A stretch of DNA of 64,000 nt from Paraburkholderia edwinii (GCF_019428685.1 NZ_CP080096.1:1-64000); one strand, 5' to 3'. Shown: positions 8,620-17,961, counted from the stretch's first letter. Notes: a model not told the origin generated them from the letters alone. Numbers and translations are program-made.

Positions 8620-9687
8620 ATGCTCAATAAAATCAGATTTCGTTCGTTGTTTGGCAATGCGTGGGTCGTACTGTTTGTCGCGGTATCGATTGCCGGCGTG
8701 CTGACCTTCTTTGTCTATCACTACCTTGCGGACCGTGAAGCGCGGCTCAGAGCCGAAATGTCCAGCAAACAGACTCGCGCCGGTGTCGCGGTGGTCGTGC
8801 CGAATCGGGATGTCGCGGCCGGCACCCCGCTTTCGAGCAGCGACTTCGTGTCGCGCGACATTGCCCCCGACCTCGTCTACGACGACATGATCCGCGTCGC
8901 GGACTTCGACGCTTATCGCGCATCGAAGCTCGTGCGCCCGGTGCTGCACGGCCGCCCTTTGCGAACCGCCGATATCGACGCGTTGCGCGGGCACGATTTC
9001 TCCGACATCGTGCCCGCCGGGCAACGCGCGCTCACGCTCGAGATCGACACCGTGAACTCGACCGCATCGATGCTGCGGCCCGGCAATCGTGTCGACGTGT
9101 ACTGGGTTGGCACAAGCCTCGATCCGGCCGCCGGTGCGTCCCGCCAGCCTGACGAGCGCAGGATCATCAGGCTGCTGATGCCCAATGTGCTGATACTCGC
9201 GACCGGGCAGGACGTGCGCCCGCGCAGCGCCGACGATGCGCCGCTCGGCGCTGACGGCGGCGGCCGCGCGAACGGGAACTACGGCACCGTCACCGTGCAG
9301 ATTCCGGCAACGGACGCTGCCCGCCTGGTGCTCGCGCAACGCGTCGGCACGCTGCGTCTGATTCTGCGCAATAGCGACGACAAGCAAACGGGACTGCCCG
9401 TCAAGCTCGCCGAGAGCGATCTGTTTCCGTCCACCGCGGCGCCCCGCGACGCATCGTTCGTTGAAGTCATCACGGGCGGCAGCACGTCCGGCTCGACGAC
9501 GCTCGTGCCAGGCTCGGTTGCCGACGAACGCGCGCAGCCGGGCGCGGCGCATCCGCCGCGCTCGCCTGTCGCCGATGCGTCAACCGCTTCAGCGCCGGCG
9601 GCTCCGACGAGCCTGTATGACACGGCCAACGCGATCGCCCGGCAATTGCAGCAACACGGCTCCCGCAACGCGCCGGATTCGAATTAA
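8620..9687 (+). CDS. cpaB: Flp pilus assembly protein CpaB/RcpC
   Basis: A 355-residue periplasmic protein of the Flp pilus secretin complex. One N-terminal membrane segment at about 14-33 (VVLFVAVSIAGVLTFFVYHY) is followed by an SAF domain at about 50-115 (VVVPNRDVAAGTPLSSSDFV) and the RcpC-type domain (RALTLEIDTVNSTASMLRPGNRVDV), a clear CpaB signature. The C-terminal 80 residues are low-complexity Ala/Ser/Pro. It is followed immediately by the secretin gene, as in most tad loci. Confidence 0.9.
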   Translation: MLNKIRFRSLFGNAWVVLFVAVSIAGVLTFFVYHYLADREARLRAEMSSKQTRAGVAVVVPNRDVAAGTPLSSSDFVSRDIAPDLVYDDMIRVADFDAYRASKLVRPVLHGRPLRTADIDALRGHDFSDIVPAGQRALTLEIDTVNSTASMLRPGNRVDVYWVGTSLDPAAGASRQPDERRIIRLLMPNVLILATGQDVRPRSADDAPLGADGGGRANGNYGTVTVQIPATDAARLVLAQRVGTLRLILRNSDDKQTGLPVKLAESDLFPSTAAPRDASFVEVITGGSTSGSTTLVPGSVADERAQPGAAHPPRSPVADASTASAPAAPTSLYDTANAIARQLQQHGSRNAPDSN

Positions 9688-9714
9688 AGCACCCACACAC
9701 GCTTCGGATTTCTG

Positions 9715-11412
9715 ATGAAAGTGAGTTACCGCATTGCCGATCGCCGCGCGACGTTGCGCCACGCATTCGTTCACTTCGTTCTGGGCGCGACCTGCGCGCT
9801 TGCCGTCTGCGGCACCGTGAAAGCCGCTGTCGTGCAAGCGCCGGCCGCCACGCGCGGCGTTGCGATCGACGCCCAACCCGCCGCCGACGGCATGCTCGAG
9901 ATGTACCGCGGCGAAGTGCGAATGCTCGACGTGCCCGGCACGATCAAACGCATCGCGATCGGCAACGGAAAGCTGATCACCGCGAATGTCGTCGACGGCA
10001 AACTCATGCTGCTTGGCGAAAACGCCGGCATGACCTCGCTCGTCGTCTGGAACGGCAACGGCGTTGCGCTGCAAACCACGGTGCGCATCGCGAAGAGCGA
10101 CGTAACCGCGACTGCCGCGCAGTTGCGCAGCGTGCTGGCCGCCGTGCCCGGGCTGCGCGTGCAGACGGTGGGACCGAACATCGTGCTCGCGGGCGCCGTG
10201 CACCGCGATATGGCGCCCGTCGTCAAGGCCGCAATCGCCGATATGAACAACGTGATCGATACGACGACCATCGACGAAGGCGACGCATTGAAAAAGACCG
10301 TTCACTTCAAGGTGCAGATCATGGAAATCACGCGCACGGGCCAACGCGAGCTCGGCATCGCCTGGGACAGCCAGTTCAACGGGCCACAGCTGACCGGTCA
10401 GGGATTCGCGGGCAGCGGCGTACCCGGTGCGAACTTCTTTTTCGCGGGCCTCGCGGCATCGCTGACCTCGCGGATCAACTTCGCGATCAACAAGGGCGAT
10501 GCCTACATTCTGGCGGCGCCTGAACTCAACGCGAAAAGCGGCGGCACGGCCACCTTTCTCGCCGGCGGCGAAGTGCCGATTCCGAAAGCCGGCGCGCTCG
10601 GCACCACCGACGTCGACTACAAACCATACGGGATCAAGCTCAATATCAAGCCCGTCGTCGACGCAAACAACATCATCTCGGCAAACGTGCAGACCGAGAT
10701 CAGCCAGATCGACCCGTCGGTTTCATATGGCGGCTTTCCGGGCTTCCTCACACGCAGCGCGACGTCGGATATTTCGCTACGCGCAGGCGAAACGATCGCG
10801 ATCTCGGGGCTCGTCAGCGCCGATGCGCTCGATGCGTCGAACGGCATGCCGTTTCTCGCGCAATTGCCGATCATCGGCCAGCTGTTTCGTTCGGACAACT
10901 TCCGCTCGAAGAAAAGCGACCTCGTGATATTCGTGACGCCGCTTATTTCGGATCCGACGCTTGCGCCGAACACCGATCTGCTCGCGCGGTCGGACAAGGG
11001 TGCGAATCTCTATCGCGAGCGATTCGGTAATCCGAGCCCGCTCGATGACGCCGCCAGCCCCGCGCCGGCACCGGCACAGGCCGCGCCGAAAGTTCATAGC
11101 GAGGGACCCGCGCCTGTACCGGCGACGCCCGGCACGCAGGACGTCGGGCAGGCGCCCGCGCCATTGACGCAGATCGAACCACGCGAAGCGCGTGCGCGTG
11201 TCGTTGCAGCGGTTCCCACGACGCTATTTGAACAGAACGGGCCGCCGGCCAAAGGCGATGCGCAATTCCAGATCCATTCGGGCACGCCGGTCGGACTCGC
11301 CGAAGCCATCCTGATGCGCAACGCACTACTCCCTGCAACCGGCACGCAGACACCTGCAGAGTCCACCGCGTCGATGCTGCAACCCGCCGTGTCGGCAAAC
11401 GAAAGCCACTGA
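9715..11412 (+). CDS. cpaC: Flp pilus outer-membrane secretin CpaC/RcpA
   Basis: Outer-membrane channel of the Tad pilus, 565 residues. A signal peptide (about 1-38) is followed by the pilus-type secretin N-terminal domain (EVRMLDVPGTIKRIAIGNGK), a BON-like region near 128-175, and the secretin core at about 250-420 with typical strings (GGTATFLAGGEVPIP, FLTRSATSDISLRAGETIAISGL, LPIIGQLFRS). The last 140 residues are a Pro/Ala-rich low-complexity extension longer than usual for CpaC. It lies 27 bp after cpaB. Confidence 0.93.
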   Translation: MKVSYRIADRRATLRHAFVHFVLGATCALAVCGTVKAAVVQAPAATRGVAIDAQPAADGMLEMYRGEVRMLDVPGTIKRIAIGNGKLITANVVDGKLMLLGENAGMTSLVVWNGNGVALQTTVRIAKSDVTATAAQLRSVLAAVPGLRVQTVGPNIVLAGAVHRDMAPVVKAAIADMNNVIDTTTIDEGDALKKTVHFKVQIMEITRTGQRELGIAWDSQFNGPQLTGQGFAGSGVPGANFFFAGLAASLTSRINFAINKGDAYILAAPELNAKSGGTATFLAGGEVPIPKAGALGTTDVDYKPYGIKLNIKPVVDANNIISANVQTEISQIDPSVSYGGFPGFLTRSATSDISLRAGETIAISGLVSADALDASNGMPFLAQLPIIGQLFRSDNFRSKKSDLVIFVTPLISDPTLAPNTDLLARSDKGANLYRERFGNPSPLDDAASPAPAPAQAAPKVHSEGPAPVPATPGTQDVGQAPAPLTQIEPREARARVVAAVPTTLFEQNGPPAKGDAQFQIHSGTPVGLAEAILMRNALLPATGTQTPAESTASMLQPAVSANESH

Positions 11413-11434
11413 GCGATCCGACGGAGCCCCATCC

Positions 11435-13477
11435 ATGTTGAAGCTGCAGATCCACACGCGAAACGCACCGGTGCGGACAATCGAAATCGAGCAGAGCTGC
11501 ACGATCGGCAAGAGTCCCGACTGCGACGTGGTCGTCAAAGGCATGCTGATCGGCAAGGTCCATGCGCGCCTCGTGCGTGAGTATCACGCGTGGTATCTCG
11601 AGGATCATGGCGGTATTGTCGCGACACTCGTCAACGGGTCGCCGGTGGTCCGCTACGGACCGCTCGGCGAAACGGACCAGATCGAAATCGGTACGACCGT
11701 GATCAGGATTGGTCCCGTCACGCGGTCAACGGCTGCGGCTTCGAAGGCCGGTACGAAGCCGACTGGAAGTGCACCGCTTGCCGAAGACGATGCAACGCTC
11801 GCTGAGGCGCGGGTGCCGGTCGCGGGCTGCGATGTGCAACCGGCCGCGCATCCGCAAGCGAGACCTGCTGTTGCAGCGGAACAGACCGGGATGTACGCCC
11901 TCCTGACTGACGGCCAGATGACTCGTCCGGTACTCGCGATAAACGGCGCGCTGTCTATTGATGCGCGCGATTCGACACGCGATGCGACAGAGGCCCAAGA
12001 AAACGGACTTGTACACAGAACGCCGTCGTACGAACCCGGCGTTCCGCGTGCTTCGCAAATTCCGACGCCGCAACCCTATGCGCCGCACACGCAGGTCTTC
12101 CCGCGGCCGGATGTCACGCATGCCGGCGCGGCCGCGTTTTCGTCCGATCCTGAAGCTTCGACCGAGCAACTGGTCAATGCACCCTCACGTGAGCCAATCA
12201 ACAGCGCGGCCGGCGTCGAATTACGCAAGCTCGCGCATATGAAAGTGATCGCGGCGCTCGATCTTCGGCGTCTGAACGTATCGCGGATGGCCGACGAAGA
12301 GTTGCGCACCACAGTCGGCGCTGCACTCGATGAAATCCTTGCGAACGACGCCACATTCCGTCGCGCCGATATCGACGCCGGAACGCTTAAAAAAAGCGTT
12401 TTCGACGAAATCATCGGGCTGGGTCCACTCGAGGAACTGCTTGCCGATCCGGGCATCAGCGAGATCATGGTCAACTGCCACGATGAGATTTTCGTCGAGC
12501 AGGATGGGCGCCTCGCCCGCTCGCCCGTGATCTTCACCGACGACCGGGCGGTGCTCGGCGCGATCGAACGGATCGTCGCGCCGATCGGCCGGCGCATCGA
12601 CGAAAGCTCGCCGATGGTCGACGCGCGGCTCAAGGACGGCTCGCGCGTCAACGCGGTAATCCCACCGCTCGCGCTCAAAGGACCGAGCATCACGATCCGC
12701 AAGTTCTCGCGCCGCAAGCTGAACGGCACCGACCTGATCGCGTTCGGGTCGATGTCGGCGGACATGCTCGAATTTCTGCAGACTGCCGTGCAGCAGCGCG
12801 CAAATATCGTAATTTCCGGCGGCACCGGCTCGGGCAAGACCACACTGCTCAACGTGCTGTCTGGTTATATTCCGGATGACGAACGGATCGTCACGGTCGA
12901 AGACGCAGCGGAACTGCAGCTCTCGCAGCCCAATCTGGTTTCGCTAGAAGCGCGTCCCGCAAACATGGAAGGCAAAGGCGCAATCCCGATTCGCGACCTG
13001 GTGAAAAACTGCCTGCGGATGAGGCCTGACCGGATCGTCGTGGGCGAATGCCGCGGCGGCGAAGCGCTCGACATGTTGCAAGCGATGAATACCGGGCACG
13101 ACGGCTCGCTCACCACCGCGCATGCAAATTCTCCGCGTGACTGCATTGCGCGCCTCGAAGTGATGACGCTGATGGCGGGCCTCGACCTGCCCGTGCAGGC
13201 GATTCGCGAACAGGTCTGTTCGGCCGTCGACATCATCGTCCAGCAATCGCGCTTTTCGTGCGGTTCGCGGCGCGTAACGCACGTCACCGAAGTGAGCGGC
13301 ATGGAGTCGGGCGTGATCCAGCTGCAAGACGTGTTCGTTTTTCGCGAAACGGGCTTCGGCGCAAACGGCCGGATTCAGGGCGATTTCGTGCCGACCGCCT
13401 ACATACCCGATTTCTATCAGGACCTGTTGCGCCGAAGCATTGCCGTGAACACCGATATCTTCACGCGCAGCGAATGA
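11435..13477 (+). CDS. cpaF: FHA domain fused to CpaF/TadA secretion ATPase
   Basis: Cytoplasmic ATPase that powers Tad pilus extension (and probably retraction), 680 residues. Residues about 17-90 form an FHA phosphopeptide-binding domain (CTIGKSPDCDVV, VHARLV, LVNGSPV). A variable linker to about 255 leads to the CpaF ATPase with Walker A GGTGSGKT at 462-469, the Asp-box VTVEDAAELQL and the Walker B region (RPDRIVVGECRGGEALDM). TadA proteins normally lack an FHA domain. No TadZ/CpaE gene is present, so the FHA part may supply localisation or regulation. GGAG lies 8 nt before the ATG. Confidence 0.93.
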   Translation: MLKLQIHTRNAPVRTIEIEQSCTIGKSPDCDVVVKGMLIGKVHARLVREYHAWYLEDHGGIVATLVNGSPVVRYGPLGETDQIEIGTTVIRIGPVTRSTAAASKAGTKPTGSAPLAEDDATLAEARVPVAGCDVQPAAHPQARPAVAAEQTGMYALLTDGQMTRPVLAINGALSIDARDSTRDATEAQENGLVHRTPSYEPGVPRASQIPTPQPYAPHTQVFPRPDVTHAGAAAFSSDPEASTEQLVNAPSREPINSAAGVELRKLAHMKVIAALDLRRLNVSRMADEELRTTVGAALDEILANDATFRRADIDAGTLKKSVFDEIIGLGPLEELLADPGISEIMVNCHDEIFVEQDGRLARSPVIFTDDRAVLGAIERIVAPIGRRIDESSPMVDARLKDGSRVNAVIPPLALKGPSITIRKFSRRKLNGTDLIAFGSMSADMLEFLQTAVQQRANIVISGGTGSGKTTLLNVLSGYIPDDERIVTVEDAAELQLSQPNLVSLEARPANMEGKGAIPIRDLVKNCLRMRPDRIVVGECRGGEALDMLQAMNTGHDGSLTTAHANSPRDCIARLEVMTLMAGLDLPVQAIREQVCSAVDIIVQQSRFSCGSRRVTHVTEVSGMESGVIQLQDVFVFRETGFGANGRIQGDFVPTAYIPDFYQDLLRRSIAVNTDIFTRSE

Positions 13478-13487
13478 GGGTATTCCG

Positions 13488-14336
13488 ATGAGCCTCATGG
13501 TCATTCTCGCGATGACGTTCGCCGGCGCGCTCGCGTCGATCTGGCTGCTCGCGCGCGCCGGCAGCACCGCGTTCGCACGGCGCACGCAACGCATGGCGCG
13601 CGACGTCGAACAGTCGCTCGCGGACGCACTCCTGTTCGTGAACCGCCAGCGTGTGATCGGATGGACGCTGCTTGCGATGCTGCTGTTGCCTTGCGTCGCC
13701 TTTGTGCTGAGCGGCAGCGCGATCGTTGCCCTTGTAACGGTTCCTGCGGCACTGATGGTTCCGCGCCGCTACCTCGCATGGATGCGAAACAGGCGCATGG
13801 CAACGCTCGAACGCCAGTTGCCCGATGCGCTGCTGATGATGGCAGGCGCGCTGCGCGCGGGTGCGAGCTTTCCGATCGCACTCGAAAGCATGGTTGCGGA
13901 ATCCAGTGCACCGATTTCGCAGGAATTCGAACTGCTGATGCGCGAAATCCGGCTCGGCATCGACCTCGACATCGCGATGCACAACGTCGAAGCGCGCATA
14001 CCGGTGCCCGATTTCCTGATGGTGACCGCCGCTGTCACCATTACGCGCGAAGTGGGCGGCAACCTCGCTGAAGCGCTCGAGTCGGTGGCAAGGACGCTGC
14101 AACAGAAGCTGCAAATGGAAGGCAAGATCAAGGCGCTCACGTCGCAAGGCCGTATGCAAGGCATCGTGATGACCTGCCTGCCGCTCTTTCTGATGGTCGT
14201 GCTGCGCTTTATGGAGCCGGCCGCGATGGCCCCGCTTTTCAGCGAACCGATCGGATGGGGCACGCTTGCCGTGATCGCCGTGATGGAATTTCTCGGCTAT
14301 CAATCGATCTCCCGCATCACCCGCATCGACGTGTAA
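13488..14336 (+). CDS. tadB: Flp pilus inner-membrane platform protein TadB
   Basis: A 282-residue inner-membrane protein of the GspF-like platform that couples the TadA ATPase to pilin polymerisation. There is an N-terminal membrane segment, a second hydrophobic region near 55-85, the T2SSF domain at about 110-240 (LPDALLMMAGALRAGASFPIALESM, EVGGNLAEALESVARTLQ) and C-terminal membrane helices. It directly follows tadA (10 bp) with a GAGGG ribosome site and precedes tadC by 3 bp. Confidence 0.92.
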   Translation: MSLMVILAMTFAGALASIWLLARAGSTAFARRTQRMARDVEQSLADALLFVNRQRVIGWTLLAMLLLPCVAFVLSGSAIVALVTVPAALMVPRRYLAWMRNRRMATLERQLPDALLMMAGALRAGASFPIALESMVAESSAPISQEFELLMREIRLGIDLDIAMHNVEARIPVPDFLMVTAAVTITREVGGNLAEALESVARTLQQKLQMEGKIKALTSQGRMQGIVMTCLPLFLMVVLRFMEPAAMAPLFSEPIGWGTLAVIAVMEFLGYQSISRITRIDV

Positions 14337-14339
14337 CCC

Positions 14340-15218
14340 ATGCTCGCCATTTCGCTCATAGCCGGCGCGGGCATCACGCTCGCCTGTTTTCTTCTGTTGC
14401 GCTCGCTGCGTCATCTGACGGACGCCGTGCCGAACGAAGATCGTGCGTGGCTCGATCCATTGCCTGCGCTGCTCAGGCTGATCTGGCCGTTCGTGAACTT
14501 CGTTGCGCACCACAGCGCACCGCACTTCAGCGCGGCACTTGTCGAGCGCACCGAAACGCAATTGCGCCTGACATCGCTTTCGTTTCTGATGAACGCGCGG
14601 CAATTCATCGCGATGTCGCTCATCTCGGCATGCGCGACGGCGCTCGGCGGCTCGCTGCTAACCGCTGCGGCCGGCGTCTTCTGCTGGTGGATGCCCGCGC
14701 TCTTCGCCGCGCTCGGGTACGGCTATCCGCGTCTATGGACGCGCGAAGTCCGGCGGCGGCATATCGCGAAGATTCAGCGCCATCTGCCGATCTATCTCGA
14801 CTTCCTGACGCTAGCAGTCGAAGCCGGGCTCAACATCAACGGCGCACTTCAGAAAGCAGTCGAAAAAGGCCCGGACGGTGCACTGCGCCGCGAATTCGAA
14901 CACGTATTGCGCGATCTGAAGTCCGGCTTGAGCCGCACCGATGCGCTGCGCCGCTTCGACGAGCGTCAGCGCATCAAGGAAGTATCGAACCTCGTCGGCG
15001 CGATTGTGCAGGCGGAGCGGATGGGCTCGGGGCTCGCGAAGACACTGCGGTTCCAGTCCGAGCAGCGTCGTGCCGAGCGCTTCCAGCGCGCTGAAAAAAA
15101 GGCGATGGAAGCGCCCGTCAAGCTCGTGTTCCCGCTGCTCGTCTTTATTTTTCCGGTCACGTTTATCGTCCTCGCATTCCCGATTGCGATGAAGTTCATT
15201 CAGGAGGGTCTGCTATGA
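14340..15218 (+). CDS. tadC: Flp pilus inner-membrane platform protein TadC
   Basis: A 292-residue partner of TadB in the inner-membrane platform. The T2SSF domain occupies about 140-270 (LPIYLDFLTLAVEAGLNINGALQKAVEKGPDG, EVSNLVGAIVQAERMGSGLAKTL), flanked by N-terminal helices and a strong C-terminal helix (KLVFPLLVFIFPVTFIVLAFPIAM). Its stop overlaps the next start (ATGA at 15215), so the two are translationally coupled. Confidence 0.92.
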   Translation: MLAISLIAGAGITLACFLLLRSLRHLTDAVPNEDRAWLDPLPALLRLIWPFVNFVAHHSAPHFSAALVERTETQLRLTSLSFLMNARQFIAMSLISACATALGGSLLTAAAGVFCWWMPALFAALGYGYPRLWTREVRRRHIAKIQRHLPIYLDFLTLAVEAGLNINGALQKAVEKGPDGALRREFEHVLRDLKSGLSRTDALRRFDERQRIKEVSNLVGAIVQAERMGSGLAKTLRFQSEQRRAERFQRAEKKAMEAPVKLVFPLLVFIFPVTFIVLAFPIAMKFIQEGLL

Positions 15219-15574
15219 GATCCATAAAAAGCGCTTTTCTGACAATCGATGGGCGCGCGTGCGGCATTCGCGTCTCGACGGCCGGGTCAGTGCGCGAACG
15301 CATGCGCGGCCTGCTCGGTCATCAACGCCTTGCCTCCGACGAAGCGCTGCTGCTCGTACCTTGCCGTTCCGTCCATACGTTCGGCATGAATTTTCCGATC
15401 GACATCCTGTTCATCGACCGGCAGTGGCATGTCGTGGCCATTCATCGCCGCGTGCCACAGGCCCGCATGCTGTTTTGCCTGAGCGCAACGCGCACGCTCG
15501 AGATGTCGGCTGGCATGGCAGACGTGTTGTCGATCGAAACGGGCACTCGCATCGGCCTCGAGGCGTACGCATGA
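15215..15574 (+). CDS. DUF192 (UPF0127) family protein
   Basis: A 119-residue protein matching the small DUF192 family: RERMRGLLGHQRL, then the conserved core CRSVHTFGMNFPIDILFID, and ADVLSIETGT near the end. Family members are usually exported, but this one has no clear signal peptide and may be cytoplasmic. Biochemical function is unknown. Genes of this family appear in several tad loci; here it is coupled on both sides by 4-bp overlaps, which argues for a pilus-related role. Confidence 0.85.
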   Translation: MRSIKSAFLTIDGRACGIRVSTAGSVRERMRGLLGHQRLASDEALLLVPCRSVHTFGMNFPIDILFIDRQWHVVAIHRRVPQARMLFCLSATRTLEMSAGMADVLSIETGTRIGLEAYA

Positions 15575-16428
15575 AGCGGCGCAATGCGGGGCGCGCAATG
15601 CGGTGCACTCTGGAGCGGAAGTCGCGATCGTTGCGCGCGCAACAGGGTCAAGCGATCAGCGAATTCATTGTGATCGCACCGCTACTGCTCTTTTTCTGTT
15701 TTGCGACCGTGCAGTTCGTGCTGCTATACCAGGCCAAGGCCACCCTCGACGTCGCGACACTCGAAGCCGCGCGCGCCGGCGCCGTTTCGCATGGTTCGAT
15801 GGCCGCGATGCGGGACGGCCTCGCGCGCGGGCTCGCTCCGCTCCATGCGCGCCACGCGGATGGCGCCGGCGTGCAAGCCGCACTGCAGCGCGCACAAACC
15901 GATGCGGCTCGATTCAACTCGATCACCGTCGTGAACCCCACGCTCGAAATGAACTCGGACTTCGCGCGGCCACGCTTTTACCCCGCGGAGGGCGTGAGTT
16001 ACGTCGAGATTCCGAACGACACGCTGATGTATCGCAATCCGTCACCCGGCGCACGCTCTCGTGTGGGCATTCAGGATGCCAATCTGCTCAAGATTCGCGT
16101 GCACTACTGCTATGACATGGTTGTGCCGCTCGTCAACAAAGTGCTGTACTACGCGGTCAACGTGATCGGCAACCTCGCGCCGAACGGTGTTTTCTCACGC
16201 GAGCCTGCCGATGCGGAAGGCGACGCGTTTGGTGCCCCACGCCGGCCCGATGCGCTCTGCCGAACTCCACTCGCCGACGGCATCGAGACGAGCCGCTGGC
16301 CGCTTGCGCTCGAATCGGAGGCGATCGTGCGCATGCAATCGCCGTGGCGCGCCGAGGCCGCGCGCGATACCGGTTCGCCGACGCGCCCGGCGGACGCCGC
16401 GGCGGTCCACGGCGGCATGCGCAGATGA
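15571..16428 (+). CDS. TadE/TadG-like pseudopilin
   Basis: A 285-residue protein with a type IVb prepilin motif near residue 26 (QQGQAISEFIVIAPLL: Gly before Gln, Glu at +5), a hydrophobic helix and the LEAARAGAVSHG string typical of TadE-like domains, then a periplasmic domain of about 220 residues. An upstream in-frame GTG/ATG reading exists inside the DUF192 gene, but the ATG at 15571 overlapping that stop (ATGA) is the coupled start. It is the third such pseudopilin-like protein in the operon. Confidence 0.78.
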   Translation: MKRRNAGRAMRCTLERKSRSLRAQQGQAISEFIVIAPLLLFFCFATVQFVLLYQAKATLDVATLEAARAGAVSHGSMAAMRDGLARGLAPLHARHADGAGVQAALQRAQTDAARFNSITVVNPTLEMNSDFARPRFYPAEGVSYVEIPNDTLMYRNPSPGARSRVGIQDANLLKIRVHYCYDMVVPLVNKVLYYAVNVIGNLAPNGVFSREPADAEGDAFGAPRRPDALCRTPLADGIETSRWPLALESEAIVRMQSPWRAEAARDTGSPTRPADAAAVHGGMRR

Positions 16429-17198
16429 AGCGCCAATGTCACCCGCGAAACACGCCGCTTGGCGCGAGGCTGGCAAGCGCCGCGATGACGGCAGGCGTTT
16501 CGCTAGCCATCGCGGCGCAGGGTGCGGCAAGCGCTCACGCCACACCCGGCAGCGGCGCGTCACCCGTGATCATGATGATTGGCGGTGCTGTCAACGATCA
16601 GGCGGATGACCGCATCGTTCGCGACGGCATCGTATCGAACGTGAACGAAAGCGTATCGCAGGTGCTTCAGTTCGACGTGCCGCGGCGCGAATCTGCGGTG
16701 AAGGAAAAGGTTATCGCCCTTTTCCCACTTATCGAGGAAGCCGCTCAGGCAGTCAACATCGACAGTGCATTGCTGATGGCTGTCATTGATGTCGAATCGG
16801 GCGGCGATCCGCGTGCGCTGTCTACGCAAGGCGCGGCCGGGTTAATGCAGTTGATGCCGGCAACCGGCCGGTCATACGGTGCGGCGGACCGGTTCGACGC
16901 ACGGCAGAATATCGCGGCTGGCGCACGCTTTCTGCGCAAACTGTTGACCCGTTTCGGCAGTCTCGACCTCGCGCTCGCTGCGTATAACGCGGGCGAGGAC
17001 GCCGTGCGCCGCTATAACGGCAGCATTCCACCGTACCGCGAAACGCAGCAATACGTTCCGCGTGTGATGGACCGATATGGGCGCTACCGGCATGCCGTGC
17101 TGACCATGCGCCCCCAACCGGGCCCCGCGGCCTTAGATACCGGGCGCTTACCCGCCCCGTCAGTCGAGGCCACCGGCACGCATGGCCGTCAACAATGA
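16425..17198 (+). CDS. Lytic transglycosylase (SLT domain) of the Tad operon
   Basis: Periplasmic peptidoglycan-cleaving enzyme, 257 residues, presumably opening the wall for pilus passage. A signal peptide (about 1-40) precedes the SLT domain near 100-230: AVIDVESGGDPRALS with the catalytic Glu, then GAAGLMQLMPATGRSYG and AAYNAGEDAVRRYNG. The start chosen is the ATG at 16425 that overlaps the previous stop (ATGA); the frame is open further upstream without a ribosome site. Last gene of the operon, converging on the HPt gene 4 bp away. Confidence 0.9.
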   Translation: MKRQCHPRNTPLGARLASAAMTAGVSLAIAAQGAASAHATPGSGASPVIMMIGGAVNDQADDRIVRDGIVSNVNESVSQVLQFDVPRRESAVKEKVIALFPLIEEAAQAVNIDSALLMAVIDVESGGDPRALSTQGAAGLMQLMPATGRSYGAADRFDARQNIAAGARFLRKLLTRFGSLDLALAAYNAGEDAVRRYNGSIPPYRETQQYVPRVMDRYGRYRHAVLTMRPQPGPAALDTGRLPAPSVEATGTHGRQQ

Positions 17199-17202
17199 TG
17201 CT

Positions 17203-17961
17203 TCAGCAGCCCTGCACCGCGCTGTAGCCCGATCGCTCCAGCATCTGTTCCATCACCGCGTTGACGCTTTGCACCACACTCGCGAAAACCGGCAGTATCG
17301 CCCGCGCTTTCATTGCGTCGCCGCGCAGCGCCGCCTGCTCCATTCGCGATGCAAGCCCGATGACATTGGCGCATCGAATCAGCTTTAACGACCCATTGAG
17401 GCGATGCGCAATCTTGCCGAATTCAGTCCATTGCGCACCGCATGCCGCCTCGTTTAGCGAGGTCAACGCATCGCAGTTGGTATCGATCAGGATGCGCATG
17501 AACTCGGCCGCGATTGTTTCGTCGCCGCAGGAGAGCGTGTCGATCCGTGCCCTCAGGGAACGGCGATCGCTGGCAATCAGCACAACCGCGCACCGTCCTT
17601 GGGCCTTCACGCTGCCGGTGTCGAGCGTCACCGGCACCGGCACCGGCAGACCGCCGGCAAACGTGCTGTTCAACTCCGCGGCAAGCGTATCGTGCTCGCG
17701 TTCCTTCAGGAACGCGAATCGCATGTCATGTGTATCGGATGAGACGCCCGCATGCGCGAGCGCCGATCCGATCTGCTGCGGTTCGCACGTGAGCACCGTG
17801 AGCCGAACCGCCCACTGGCCGCCTTCCGCAACGTCGCCGGATGCAAACGGTTCGCGGGCTATATCGACGCGCCGCGTCTGCGGCGCAAAAGTGCTCGCAG
17901 AAACCGCGCGTCTTTCTGCGAGTGGCATGCGTTCGCCGCATTCGCGATACCGACTCATCAT
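17203..17961 (-). CDS. HPt-domain phosphotransfer protein
   Basis: A 252-residue cytoplasmic protein. The C-terminal 100 residues form a histidine phosphotransfer helix bundle with the acceptor motif AHRLNGSLKLI (probable site H187) and the following LASRMEQAALRGD. Residues about 50-140 may be a degenerate receiver domain, but no clear Asp-box is seen. It resembles the tail of a BvgS/EvgS-type hybrid kinase without its kinase core. The start overlaps the response regulator stop by 4 bp, so they are co-translated and may be phosphorelay partners; the kinase is not in the window. Confidence 0.75.
   Translation of the reverse strand: MMSRYRECGERMPLAERRAVSASTFAPQTRRVDIAREPFASGDVAEGGQWAVRLTVLTCEPQQIGSALAHAGVSSDTHDMRFAFLKEREHDTLAAELNSTFAGGLPVPVPVTLDTGSVKAQGRCAVVLIASDRRSLRARIDTLSCGDETIAAEFMRILIDTNCDALTSLNEAACGAQWTEFGKIAHRLNGSLKLIRCANVIGLASRMEQAALRGDAMKARAILPVFASVVQSVNAVMEQMLERSGYSAVQGC

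Noticed and set aside
13461..14603. Long leftward frame across tadB/tadC
   Set aside because: His/Arg/Gln-rich shadow of tadB; no ribosome site or domain, and tadB/tadC motifs are clear.
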